Source: Ephydatia muelleri
Taxonomy: Eukaryota; Porifera; Demospongiae; Spongillida; Spongillidae
Direction: 5' to 3'
Assembly (NCBI GenBank): GCA_013339895.1
Contig: JABACO010000020.1
Location: 2,775,671 to 2,839,670, forward strand
DNA length: 64,000 nucleotides
Below the pieces are notes generated by a model. That model saw nothing but the letters and a program-made list of their open reading frames with translations, was not told where the DNA came from and made no database searches. Of the stretch, positions 47,965-59,458 are shown one piece after another (the stretch's first letter is position 1; every line of letters starts with the position of its first letter). The translations under genes and the position numbers were made by a program.

Positions 47965-48840
47965 GTTCTTCATTCAGTTAATTGCAGAGAGCGTCCTCCG
48001 CAAAATGATGCACCTTGAACAAAGTCCATGCATGCCAAGTCACCTTTAGTAATAATATATGGACTTCTATTAGATTGGAGTTTGATGTGGTAAATACTGT
48101 ACCCCAGGCTGGGTGGGGTGACCCTTGCTATGTGGACCATTCTGCGGAAGCACACCAGGGTAACTGCTACCTGGTGATCAACTGCAGCAACATCTAAACC
48201 AGACAGTAGCTTACTGGACTTGGCACACTTCCCAGCAATAAATATGGAACAGTGTAATTAACCCCCAATGCCAAGGATGCCCAGGTTAGGCAGGTAGTGA
48301 GGTGTTGCCCTTCCTGCTGAATGGCTCACACTTGGCCAGGTTCACATGTAGGTCCAGTGCAGAGCCTAACTCCTCCATTAGGTGCAAGGCACAGTGTATA
48401 GCTGAGCGGGTGCTACCCAAGGCTCCATATAGCTTGAACAAGGATTTCAACACAATCATCTTCTGAATCCAGGCTGGATACCAACTTCTGAAGGACTAAT
48501 GCAAGCAGTAATGGTCCGAAAGGGTCACCTTGCTGAATCGAGACTCAGAGCTGATCAGCCAAGAGGGTGCCATAGTACCAAGTCACTAAGGTAGCAACTC
48601 AGGGGAATATGTACCATACTCATCAAGGACTGCTAGCTTGGAGATATATTAAAGGTGCTCCTCATGTCCACCTTAAGCACAATAATGTCCTCATCCATCC
48701 AGTGCTGCTCCTTAATGCATCCTTGAGAGCATGGGCCATCTTCTTTGGCCCTCCATGACAGGCTTCGGGGTGAAAAGGGCAGAGCTGGTGAGATACTGGT
48801 GTTTGACAGCTGGGGTGTTTGGACTGCAACAGCTGCCATG
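47965..48840 (-). mobile_element. LINE reverse-transcriptase fragment, minus strand
   Basis: Reading the minus strand from 48840, frames give DIIVLKVDMRSTFN (RT motif with the first catalytic aspartate), then LDEYGTYSPELL, then QQGDPFGPLLLALVL, and near the end FRRMVHIARVTPPS. These are the same landmarks, in order, as the LINE at 18963-19751, so it is the same family. The copy has several frame changes and internal losses and lacks both termini. Confidence 0.75.
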
Positions 48841-49236
48841 TGGTGTCATTGTTTAGGGCAATACGACTGCACCTTCATTAGGTCTTCGTAGACCATAGTT
48901 AATCTGTTAACATGATAGATCAAACAAGATAAATAACTGAGATACGCAATTATATTACCCTATACAACTCACGATCATTGGGGCACTCATGCAGTATTTA
49001 TTCTACTTAATGAGTCATTTCTATGTGCATAGCTACCTGTTATTTAGTTACACTCATACATGTATATCATGATTATAACAGACAAAACTAAGTAAACATT
49101 TTTTCTCCCCGGGCCCAGGATGGCTCTTGGCGGCCTGGATGCATTCATATTTTTACAGTCTGCATGGCAATAGCCAGGGTCAGGGCACCCCAAAAATTAA
49201 TCTTATGAAGAAACCATTTATTACCGACCCGGCGGG
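48841..49236. other. No gene seen
   Basis: Unique sequence ending in GGCGGG at the CACTA element's left target site. Confidence 0.45.
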
Positions 49237-49259
49237 CACTGGACAAAAAGTTGGGTTTA

Positions 49260-49510
49260 CTACGTCTGAACACGTAAACTTGTCGCAAACATGAAACATT
49301 AAATTTGCACACATATTTACGCATATGTACACATGTAATGTCTTTACGCTAATGTTTGCAATACATTTACCACGTACGTAAAGGTACTTACATATTTACC
49401 TACATATTTACAACATATTTGCTACAGGTGTAAATACCGTTTTATATTTACCTACGTCTTTGCAATACGTTTGCTAGCGATAGATTTGCCATTGACTTTA
49501 CAGGGTAAGT
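49260..49510. repeat. Left subterminal GTAAA/GTTTGC repeats of the CACTA element
   Basis: More than ten ATTTAC/GTAAA words plus CGCAAACATG, GTTTGCAATAC and TTTGCAATACG. The same vocabulary recurs at 54990-55185. Confidence 0.75.
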
Positions 49511-49784
49511 AAATATAGGACCAAATTGAAATCATGTATTACAGGCCCCAGCCAAGTTCACTCTCGCACTTCGCTTGACTCACACTCGTGTCCGACTCGA
49601 CTTGCACTCGATTCAACTCCACTCGTACTCGATTCGACCCTACTCGCCGCTCGAGACTTCATGACTCGCACTCGCGATTCTACACTACGTACTCGCGCTC
49701 TTAGAGGCAAGCAGAGTCAAATTTGAATTAAGTTAAGCGACAAGTCTAGTCATACCGGCCGCCCGCGACCTTCAGCCAAGACAC

Positions 49785-49806
49785 GAAGGTCGGGCTACGC
49801 CCAACT
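49785..49806. mobile_element. Partial end of the GTTGGGCGTAGC MITE family
   Basis: AAGGTCGGGCTACGCCCAAC matches the terminal part of the MITE at 33799-33957. It lies inside the left part of the CACTA element, so it inserted there or was captured. Confidence 0.6.
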
Positions 49807-50055
49807 GTAATTATCATATGGTTCCGCTTGACACATCAAATGCGCCAGGTTAGTAGGGACGGCGACTAAGTAAATAACAGTGCGCGTGTTAACTCAATTG
49901 TAATAATTATTCCACCGCCATGCAGGGCTGTTTTGAATAATTTGACCGTTATGGTGTCTTTTAGGAGCGGCTGTATTGCCTATTTCTAGGTCTATTTTTA
50001 TGCACTGGATATGTCTGGGCCTAAGGTGCATAGCCTTGTCAGTGGTGTGTGTTTT

Positions 50056-50101
<46 letters not shown>

Positions 50102-50169
50102 TGTGCAAATATTGTGTGCACTTGCTTGTGGTGTGTGTGTGCACCCTCCTGTGTTCTACCAAGGCTTTG

Positions 50170-52615
50170 CACACCACCCCTCCTGTGTACATGGTGTATG
50201 TGCCTTGTGTGTACGTGGTGTATGTGCCTTGTGTGTATGTGGTGTGTGTGCAGTGTGTGTTCATGGTGTGTGTGCTTTGTGTGTACATGGTGTGAGTGCC
50301 TTGTGTGTACATGGTGTGTGTGCCGTGTGTGTACATGGTGTGTATGCCTTGTGTGTACGTGGTGTGTGTGCCTTGAGTGTACGTGGTGTGTGTGCCTTGT
50401 GTGTACATGGTGTGAGTGCCTTGTGTGTACATGGTGTGAGTGCCTTGTGTGTACATGGTGTGTGCCTTGTGTGTATGTGGTGTGTGTGCCTTGTGTGTAC
50501 ATGGTGTGAGTGCCTTGTGTGTACATGGTGTGTATGCCTTGTGTGTACATGGTGTGTGTACATGGTGTGAGTGCCGTGGTGTTGCCTTGTGTTTACGTGG
50601 TGTGTGTGCCTTGTGTGTACAGGTGTGTGTGCATTGTGTGTACGTGGTGTGTGTGCCTTGTGTGTACATGGTGTGAGTGCCTTGTGTGTACATGGTGTGA
50701 GTGCTTTGTGTGTAGCTTGTGTGTATGTGGTGTGAGTGCCTTGTGTGTACATGGTGTGAGTGCTTTGTGTGTACATGGTGTGTGTAGCTTGTGTGTACGT
50801 GGTGTGTGTGCCTTGTGTGTACGTGGTGTGCATGCCTTGTGTGTACGTGGTGTATGTACATGGTGTGTATGCCTTGTGTGTACGTGGTGTGTGTGCCTTG
50901 TGTGTGCAGGTGTGTGTGCCTTGTGTGTACGTGGTGTGTGTGCCTTGTGTGTACATGGTGTGAGTGCCTTGTGTGTATGTGGTGTGAGTGCTTTGTGTGT
51001 ACATGGTGTGTGTAGCTTGTGTGTACGTGGTGTGTGTGCCTTGTGTGTACGTGGTGTGCATGCCTTGTGTGTACGTGGTGTATGTACATGGTGTGTATGC
51101 CTTGTGTGTACGTGGTATGTGTGCCTTGTGTGTACATGGTGTGCATGCCTTGTGTGTACGTGGTGTGTGTACCTTGTGTGTACAGGTGTGTGTGCCTTGT
51201 GTGTACGTGGTGTGTGTGCCTTGTGTGTACATGGTGTGAGTGCCTTGTGTGTACATGGTGTGAGTGCTTTGTGTGTACATGGTGTGTGTAGCTTGTGTGT
51301 ACGTGGTGTGTGTGCCTTGTGTGTACATGGTGTGAGTGCCTTGTGTGTATGTGGTGTGAGTGCTTTGTGTGTACATGGTGTGTGTAGCTTGTGTGTACGT
51401 GGTGTGTGTGCCTTGTGTGTACGTGGTGTGCATGCCTTGTGTGTACGTGGTGTATGTACATGGTGTGTATGCCTTGTGTGTACGTGGTGTGTGTGCCTTG
51501 TGTGTACATGGTGTGTATGCCTTGTGTGTACGTGGTGTGTGTACCTTGTGTGTACAGGTGTGTGTGCCTTGTGTGTACGTGGTGTGTGTGCCTTGTGTGT
51601 ACATGGTGTGAGTGCCTAGTGTGTACATGGTGTGAGTGCTTTGTGTGTACATGGTGTGTGTAGCTTGTGTGTACGTGGTGTGTGTGCCTTGTGTGTACGT
51701 GGTGTGCATGCCTTGTGTGTACGTGGTGTATGTACATGGTGTGTATGCCTTGTGTGTACGTGGTGTGTGTACCTTGTGTGTACAGGTGTGTGTGCCTTGT
51801 GTGTACGTGGTATGTGTGCCTTGTGTGTACATGGTGTGAGTGCCTAGTGTGTACATGGTGTGAGTGCTTTGTGTGTACATGGTGTGTGTAGCTTGTGTGT
51901 ACGTGGTGTGTGTGCCTTGTGTGTACGTGGTGTGCATGCCTTGTGTGTACGTGGTGCATGTACATGGTGTGTATGCCTTGTGTGTACGTGGTGTGTGTGC
52001 CTTGTGTGTACATGGTGTGTATGCCTTGTGTGTACGTGGTGTGTGTGCCTTGTGTGTACAGGTGTGTGTGCCTTGTGTGTACGTGTGTGTGTGCCTTGTA
52101 TGCACATGGTGTGAGTGCCTTGTGTGTACATGGTGTGAGTGCTTTGTGTGTATGTGGTGTGTGTGCCTTGTGTGTACATGGTGTGTGTACATGGTGTGTG
52201 TACATGGTGTGAGTGCCGTGGTGTTGCCTTGTGTGTACGTGGTGTGTGTGCCTTGTGTGTACAGGTGTGTGTGCATTGTGTGTGCGTGGTGTGTGTGCCT
52301 TGTGTGTACATGGTGTGAGTGCCTTGTGTGTACATGGTGTGAGTGCTTTGTGTGTAGCTTGTGTGTATGTGGTGTGTGTGCCTTGTGTGTACATGGTGTG
52401 AGTGCCGTGTGTATACATGGTGTGTATGCCTTGTGTGTATGTGGTGTTTGTGCCTTGTGTGTACATGGTGTGTATGCCTTGTGTGTACGTGGTGTGTGTG
52501 CCTTGAGTGTACGTGGTGTGTGTGCCTTGTGTGTACGTGGTGTGTGTGCCTTGTGTGTACATGGTGTGAGTGCCTTGTGTGTACATGGTGTGTGCCTTGT
52601 GTGTGTGTGGTGTGT
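50170..52615. repeat. 24-bp minisatellite inside the CACTA element
   Basis: About a hundred copies of a 24-bp unit, CCTTGTGTGTACATGGTGTG plus GTGTG or GAGTG, with 12-bp half-unit variants. Higher-order blocks recur at 228, 276 and 372 bp (start points near 50760, 50988, 51360, 51636 and 51864). Because 24 and 12 are multiples of three and the unit has no stop in several frames, frames of up to 895 codons appear on the minus strand; they encode only THHVHTR-like repeats and are not credible genes. A plain (TG)n tract precedes it (50056-50104). Confidence 0.95.
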
Positions 52616-52687
52616 AGGCACAACTTATTCTGTGCTGCTTTTTGTGGTGTGCGCTGCATGTGTATGCCATCAGTTTTGCGTACATGT

Positions 52688-53383
52688 TTAATGAATAATA
52701 ATGCCAATTACACTGTAGGAGTACAAACTGTTAATCTTGTGATGTAATTTGGGATGTAATACTGTTAATATGTATTCATATAAATGTTTTCTGTGGTATA
52801 GGACACAATCTTCATCATTCATGCTGTTGAATGCTGCCACAAATTGGGATTGTATCCTTTGCACAGGAAGAAAACTTACTGGCCCAAACGGTTCGAACAA
52901 GATTGCACACCAGGTTTCCATTCTGGTAGTAACTACATTCTGCTGCAAAGAATGATGTTGATACCATTGCACAAAAGCAAATACATGTGGTACTACATTC
53001 TGTCCTATGGTCAAGCAATGTTTGATGTAATATAGAACACGTCCAGGCCGAAGGTCAACGGTGTTGATGTCTACTTTTCCGTCTCTACCGCACCATGCTG
53101 CCAATATGATAGATGATCTTTTGGATTGGCTTTGTTGTGAACCGTACACATTGTTACCGAACTTCATTTTAGAATGTTTCTTGGCATAAAATGATATTTG
53201 CTGATAGTTTGCTGCTTGATTGTATAAAACTTTGTATGATTCGATTAAGTAGGCAATGGAAGATTCATCAAGAAAAATTTCATTACTAACGCCTACAAGG
53301 TCAAATGGTTCAAGACAATGCCAAATCATTCTATTTACCTCGCATGTAGGCAACCTTGATATAAATGCTTCCGATCCATTCTA
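52688..53383 (-). pseudogene. C-terminal fragment of a CACTA/KDZ-like transposase
   Basis: A minus-strand exon beginning after CTGTGTAG at about 53384 reads GSEAFISRLPTCEVNRMIWH, ILAAWCGRDGKVD, VDLRPGRVLYYIKH, FAFVQWYQHH and SFLPVQRIQSQFVAAF to a stop at 52688. I recall this pattern (DLRPG, then HP/HH W, then FLPVQRI) as the C-terminal module of large DDE transposases in invertebrates. The N-terminal and catalytic parts are absent: the upstream DNA belongs to the divergent accessory gene. The exon itself is open, so the loss looks like one internal deletion rather than gradual decay. Confidence 0.6.
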
Positions 53384-53556
53384 CACAGACGCGAAGATTT
53401 TTCAAAAATACGTTACATCTAAACACGTCAGAAAATTCAGACCAATCAATTTCATTCCATACTTCACATTAACGGATACATAAAAAATACACAAGGCGGT
53501 AAAATCAGACCAATCATTTTTCTCTTCTGCATGCGCAAAAAAGCGCGCGTCACATA

Positions 53557-54828
53557 ATGCAGCTGTTGACAGCAGCTCATTCACTATCTGTTGCATTCAT
53601 TTTTCAGTGAGTCAGTCAGTGTGTTCACGGCATCAGCTCGTACTCCCGTTCGATCACTCGGAACGGGTGATGACGGCGAGCGTAGGGCTTCGTCACCTTT
53701 TCTGTCGTCGTCAAGATCTTTGTTGCGGCCTGCAGGTAAAAAAAAAAAACATTCAAATTCATTTCATGCATATGAGAACCATTTGTTTTAGATTCCCGAC
53801 TTGAGGCGATTAAATCGCTCCAAGAACAAGTGGCGGACTTACACGCCAAGTCTACGCAACCAGCTGTCTCTTCCATCCAACAATGCGCAGTTTGTAAGAA
53901 AGCACCAAAAGAACTGTTGGTAAAGCATATTGCACTATAGAAATTGAACCATTCATCACGCATGTAATTTCATAACGTGCTTTCTATATAGACATCTATT
54001 CACAGTGTTGTGAGGCATCTTCGAGAAAGACTGGATGCACCTATGCAATGGGACACAAGTTCAGAGTAAGCAATTTGCATTTGAAAATTCACGCAAAATT
54101 ATGTATTTACATAACCTTGCATGTATTGCACAGTTTTTCTTCGCCTGAAAATATGCGGGTGACATCGGAGATCACAACAGTCTGTGTCAACGAGAAGTAT
54201 CCTGCTCCCGTTGTCCAAAGTAAGTCGCTATCTATGCAAGAGAGTATACGTTTATATATTCAAACAATGTTTTATAGAAGCCACCAAGAAATACTTCACA
54301 ACTCTGAAGCGGCGCTCGCGTCTGCAAACAAACAACAAACTTCCAGACGCGAGAAAAAAACAACGAAGACTTCAGCGAAAGCACCACGTACGTTTATGAC
54401 TATGCAGAATTTATCGCGATGCGTATTTTATCATTAATCAATAATCATTTGGCATGCAGAAACTTCAGAATCGTAAAGTCGCTTTGTCGGGTTCAACTAC
54501 TTTAACGCAGGAGCAGAAAGAAAAGTTTTCTGCTATTCTTCAAATTGAGTACATGTCTTCTGAAGAAAGCGCCGAGGAATCGGGTGAGGATGAGCACATG
54601 GGGGAACGATTAAAGGTGCTCCTCATCCACACTCTCCCGTGGAGAAATCAAAGCGTGAACGAAATGTTCCAATCCCTCGATCGCAAAACAGCAAGAAAAA
54701 GAACACCAAGAGCAGCTGAAATGTGCCGCAAACGGGTGCCGTGGGGAGCTGAACCATCCTCGCCGTACGGAACTACAGCGAAACCTCCACCATCCTGCCC
54801 TGCATGGGCAAAAGTGTCTGACTGTTAA
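53557..54828 (+). CDS. CACTA-element accessory protein (multi-exon, about 300 aa)
   Basis: Exons 53608-53735, 53792-53919, 53992-54065, 54134-54219, 54278-54387 and 54460-54828 join in frame without stops. The ATG is inferred in a mini-exon 53557-53564 (MQL). Features in order: a Ser/Arg-rich start, a short coiled coil (SRLEAIKSLQEQVADLHAK), a CAVC pair, a very basic region (RKKQRRLQRKHH), an acidic stretch (EYMSSEESAEESGEDEH), and LPWRNQSVNEMFQSLDRKTA near the end. The basic region suggests DNA or RNA binding. It mirrors the accessory gene of the Plavaka element in position, orientation and coiled coil, though the sequences are not obviously similar. Confidence 0.75.
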
Positions 54829-54989
54829 TTAAATTTTAGTTATCGTGACCGTTGTACATGTAATGTATGCATATGTATTGATATTAATAATTTTTTTACT
54901 GAACAAAGTTATTATTAAACTATAGGCCTGGTGTAAAATAGACGTCATAATGTTGTGTATTTATAGAACACCTTTGTATACCTTGTGTA

Positions 54990-55188
54990 AAGCTATTGCA
55001 AATGTTACATTTAACATCATCTTTGCGATGCGCAAACATGAGTAAAACCAGCCTTTACCATATTTACACCGTCATGTAAACATCAGGTTTGTGTCGTCGT
55101 AAATACAAGTAAATATACGTAAACGTGACCTTTACATCATGTTTACGTAGTGTTTACTACATGCGCAAACACATTTTTTTACGCAGTG
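54990..55188. repeat. Right subterminal GTAAA/GCAAAC repeats of the CACTA element
   Basis: Repeated GTAAA, TTTAC and GCAAAC/GTTTAC words up to the CAGTG end, with the same vocabulary as 49260-49510. Confidence 0.75.
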
Positions 55189-55191
55189 GGG

Positions 55192-56900
55192 GCGTTGCCT
55201 AAAGGCTTGTCGACCGTGGCTCTGATGGCCCGGGCAATTCCCCACTCCCACCCCCACCTCCGTAGACGCTGCGATCATCCGCTGATATGAATCGTTTAGC
55301 TGTCATCTGTGATACGATCGAGCTTGGTCGTCCGATCGTATCAATGACTCGTTGCTCAATTCATCAGCGATCGCGTGTGAGACTGTGACATTTATATAGT
55401 CGTATAAAGGTCTATTGGTTTGGCCCGCAACGAAAAGCTCAATTTGAGCCGTACTTTACAACGAAATCGAAGGTTCCCCTTTAACAAAGAAACAACATAC
55501 GGGTGTGACATCCCATGCCTTGTGGGCGGATCCCGGCCTGGTCCGACCTGCCAGGCCAAACTGAAAGTCCAGCCTGACAGGCCGACCTGGCAGGCCGGGC
55601 TGGCCTTCCGCAACCCTGCTTTTGGGGGATTTTCAACGCAAAAAGCGTTGGCTTCTGACTGGGGCGCTGGGGGAGCGCTGGCTGGGCAGGAAGGTGCCCC
55701 CCTCCCGCGGGGGGCTCCGCCTCCTGATTCGTCACACCTCCTGCCACGCCCTCACCTGTGCCCCCCCCCTCCCAATAGATGACAGTTGCAATCTCACATT
55801 GTAACAAACCTTCTCAATTTATAACCATCATGAAAAAATAACCATTACGAAAAGTTTCACACTTTGAAAAAAATAGTCATCTTGAAAATAATAACCATCA
55901 TGTGTTCTGTGAAATAAAAAATTAACCATCGCGAATACAGATATGGAATTATTTCCGATATCGGATATTTGGAAAACTACAGTTCGCATGAAAAATTTAA
56001 CAATCCACGAGTTCTGCGAGGTATGTTACGAAAAAATTAACCATCACGAAAAGTTTATCTCACTTGAAAAAAAGAACCATCAAGAAAAAAATAGCCATCA
56101 TGAGTTCTGCGAGATACGTTAGGAAAAAATAAACCATCGCAAAAATTTTCTCATTTTTGGCACGGATTCCACACCATATAGCCCGGCACACATTGTAGGA
56201 CAATACATTGTTCATGCATGTGCTAAATATAGGACTATTTCGTTTTTCCTTATCATTCAACCCTTGTTTCCCTGCTTTTTACACCACTATTGCCTTCAAA
56301 TCCTATATACCACCAACTTTCTCATAGAGAATGTTTTTATTTACTTGTTTCATTGCTTTTTATTCATAACTGAATGCTTTCAACAGTCATGCTACATCTA
56401 AATATATTCACTTAGCAACAGACATTTCATCACTCATAATCGTATATACCCCAATAATGGAAAGAGAGTACTTTGCATTTTAAAAGGCAAAAAGGACCAT
56501 TAAATAAGAGCCTTCGACATTGCAATTATGATACCATAGAGAAACACTGATCACTTAGCTACGATCTGAACTTGGTATATATGTCATTTACATGTATATC
56601 TACATGTACATGTCATAACCAGAAATAACTCAGCCATGGATGATACATATTGTTCAGTACATAAACAATGTTGTATTGGTACTAATACCAGTGAAACTTT
56701 TACTCTCTCTGGCTCTTGTGATATGACTGCAAAAGATGTGTCCACCATCTCTTCCTTTATTACAGTGTTCTGTAAATTAAAGTGATCTGTGTCAACTCAA
56801 CTTATAAACAGTATCCATGTAGATATGTTTCATACTCTGGCAGTAGTGTATCAGTGAATTCGTCATCATCACATACCTGACCATTGAGGTCACCACACTC
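55192..56900. other. Intergenic with degenerate AACCATC repeats
   Basis: 55.5-55.6 kb is rich in palindromic CCAGGCC/GGCCTGG words (CTGCCAGGCC, GGCAGGCCGGGC). 55.80-56.15 kb carries about ten spaced copies of AAAAATAACCATCATGAAAA-like units, an old tandem or dispersed repeat. No gene was recognised. Confidence 0.5.
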
Positions 56901-56924
56901 CATGCATCAGAGGAATAGTAGGTA

Positions 56925-57395
56925 AGGGGAGGAATAGGGGTAGTAGTAGGTAAGGGGAGGAGTAGGGGTATATACGTACATGTAGTAGGTAAGGGGAGGA
57001 ATAGGGGTAGTAGTAGGTAAGGGGAGGAGTAGGGGTATATACGTACATGTAGTAGGTAAGGGGAGGAATAGGGGTAGTAGGTCGTGGGCATCACCAGGGG
57101 GCCCCCCACTTTTAATACAATATTAAAGTATTCAGTATTACTAGCATCATGTGCACCCCCCCCCCCCCCCCCCCCCCCGACTGAATCGGCCGAAAGCGGA
57201 CAACACCCCATAGTAATATTTGGCTGTTAAATGACGCCCCCTTACCCTATCCTGGCCCCACCCTTCCAGAAATGCTGGGGGCGCCCATGGTAGTAGGTAA
57301 GGGGAGGAGTAGGGGTAGTAGTAGGGGTAGTGGTAGGTATTGGGAGGGGTAGGGGTAGTAGTAGGTAAGGGGAGGAGTATGGTACTTAAGGGTAC
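56925..57395. repeat. GGTAAGGGGAGGAGTAGGGG minisatellite with an insertion
   Basis: Tandem units GTAGTAGGTAAGGGGAGGA with TATATACGTACATGTA spacers run to about 57082 and resume at about 57290. The intervening 208 bp is unrelated. Confidence 0.85.
57083..57291. mobile_element. Probable MITE inserted in the minisatellite
   Basis: The interrupting segment starts TGGGCATCACCAGGGGGCC and ends CTGGGGGCGCCCATG, weakly inverted ends of hAT-like type, and contains a C homopolymer at about 57158-57178. Minisatellite units flank both sides. Confidence 0.5.
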
Positions 57396-59416
57396 ATGTA
57401 TGTAGCATGTAGGTATCTCGTCCGCCATTACACACACCTACATGTACCATTAGCTTCCCTATTTGTTTGTAAGAGGCATCACAAAAGAAAGGTTCTGTAA
57501 TTATGATTGCATCAATAGCATGAATATCATGTAGAAATTCACCTATTTTTTCTATGCATGCTCAGTGCCTTGTTAAGCAATGTAACTTCACAAAGAGCTG
57601 ACCTTTTGTGCTAACCATGGGTCCAGTGGGATTGCAAAAGGCATCATTTAGCCCATATAACAGTATGCTATTCCTTACAATAGCCTTTTTGAAGCTACCT
57701 TTATATTCCCTCAGTATATATTTTTTAGTATACAGGGAGAAGCTAAAAGGTACAGAAAATGAACACATGCAATGAAATTACAATTACTCACAAAATCATG
57801 TATGGGGTACTTGATAAACAGAAGCCATGTTAAAACTGTTAATTGACATGGGCAGACCTTTTTTTATTGATGACAGGACACAGTTTTCCCAAGTACACAA
57901 TGAATTCTGACCTCTACTGCTATAGTTTACATAGGATAGCCCCCTAGCGTCTGCTTGTAACACACACTTTTGCTGCTTTTTAAAAATAAGTTGTTGAGTC
58001 TTGTCCATACATCAATGTAAAGAATAGAAAGGTTTTTTTTAATGATGCCACACGAACGTGTATGTATAGATCTACATGACATTTACAAGGTATGCGTGTG
58101 ACCTCTCAGTCACGTGGATACACAAGGGTCAACTGATGTACATCTAACCGAACGTACCTATTGGGTTTGGTAGCTTTTCAAGTCGATTACTCTGCGGTAG
58201 CATTCTTCCAGCAGCATGTTTGGCTGTCGGTCGACGGTCGTGCGTTCTTGGAATCGCATTCTTTTCGCAGAAGGAGAAGCGATGGAATCGTCCCGATGTT
58301 CTGCACTCTTCATGGCCGCTGAATTTTCGTTGTATCGTTGCCTCTTTAAAGTTTAGTTTAAGCTCGAGGTTCCGATAATGCCCTCACCGGTTAGTTCTGG
58401 CTCGGGGTTCCGATGATATTTAGTAAATAGCCGCCTAAGCGCTAGTGCCCAAACCGGACGTGTGTGTGATAATTGTGGAAGGTTCAAGAAGGGCTGGTAT
58501 TAACAGAATGTACATTGCTGACTCAATGTCTTTGTGGTCACCTGTATTTAATTAGGGTGGTGGCATGTGGTGATTTGTGTAAACGTTTCACATGCATGGT
58601 AGTACATACATGTAGTTCTACCTAGCTGTACCTTCATGCCATTGATCTGTTCATTAATGACATATCAGAGCTGCATCATGGCATCCTTTTCTGTGCCATT
58701 GCTTAGTATTTGTAGGGGCAAATTACACAGACAGTGCATGTATGTGATCTACTTATAAGTTATAACCACTCTCCGAGTACGTTTACGGCTGTTCATCCTT
58801 GTTGTATACCTTCCGGCGGAGTTGGATAGGACAGCGTATACGTAGCAGAGCAGCTGCGTATATTGGGTCTGGGAACGAGACTGCTATGGCAGTGACCTTG
58901 GCTAACCATTGATGATCGACGATTAGGATATACATATACATAACAGGACACAGTGGAAGGTCCAGCTGGGAGTATCCGCCGCCCATCATCGGCCCATGCA
59001 TATGTGAATCCTTTAGCTAGTGGAAGGCAATGTCCTTAATTAACACACCTCCACGAGAACTTCTAGTATGGTATCAAAAACATGCCAGTCGTGCTGGTAA
59101 ACGTCAGAGCGATGCAAATGCAGATATATATATATAGGGACGGAATCGCCCGTGCATCTTAACCGCTAAACGTAGTGACACCCATATTATACGGGCTATA
59201 TATCATTATGTGGTAGCTACTCCACAGCAGCCGCTCTATCAGCTCGACCTTCGCGTTTTGGGGGTTTCAAGCCTACATGTATGTAGTAATACTAGATTAC
59301 TTCCAACATGCGTCCCTCGTTCACAGTCCAATCGAAGTTCGATGGCTAGCAATACTAGCGTATACCAAGAATTATTGATAGCGATCGAGTGTAGAGCTAT
59401 TATATCCACAATACTA
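57396..59416. other. No recognised gene; one small candidate ORF
   Basis: A 51-codon minus-strand frame (58158-58313) opens MKSAEHRDDSIASPSAKRMR and stops just before a GTACGT donor-like site. It has a nuclear-localisation look but no family. The rest is AT-rich unique DNA. Confidence 0.35.
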
Positions 59417-59458
59417 ATCAGACGGGTACAAATATAGGCTTGATACCCAACCCTCCGC
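59417..59458. mobile_element. Internal fragment of the GTTGGGCGTAGC MITE family
   Basis: GACGGGTACAAATATAGGCTTGATACCCAACC-type sequence matches 33893-33937 of the complete MITE with a few changes. The terminal part is lost. Confidence 0.65.

Larger units (their letters stand above)
49237..55188. mobile_element. CACTA-superfamily transposon (5952 bp), internally rearranged
   Basis: The ends read CACTGGACAAAAAG (left) and, inward from the right, CACTGCGTAAAAAAATG, both followed by a GTTTaC/GTTTgC block. GGG flanks both ends (49234-49236 and 55189-55191), a 3-bp duplication typical of CACTA elements. Subterminal DNA on both sides (49.26-49.50 and 54.99-55.18 kb) is saturated with GTAAA/TTTAC and GCAAAC/GTTTGC words. 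Inside are a 24-bp minisatellite, a transposase C-terminal fragment (minus) and an accessory gene (plus). The catalytic core is missing, so it depends on a partner element. Confidence 0.85.

Noticed and set aside
50510-51619. 369-codon plus-strand ORF rich in CVYVVCVP repeats
   Set aside because: Same minisatellite read on the other strand; low complexity only.
49998-52685. 895-codon minus-strand ORF rich in HTHHVHTR repeats
   Set aside because: It is generated by a 24-bp minisatellite without stops; long frames occur in several registers on both strands, with no non-repetitive domain.
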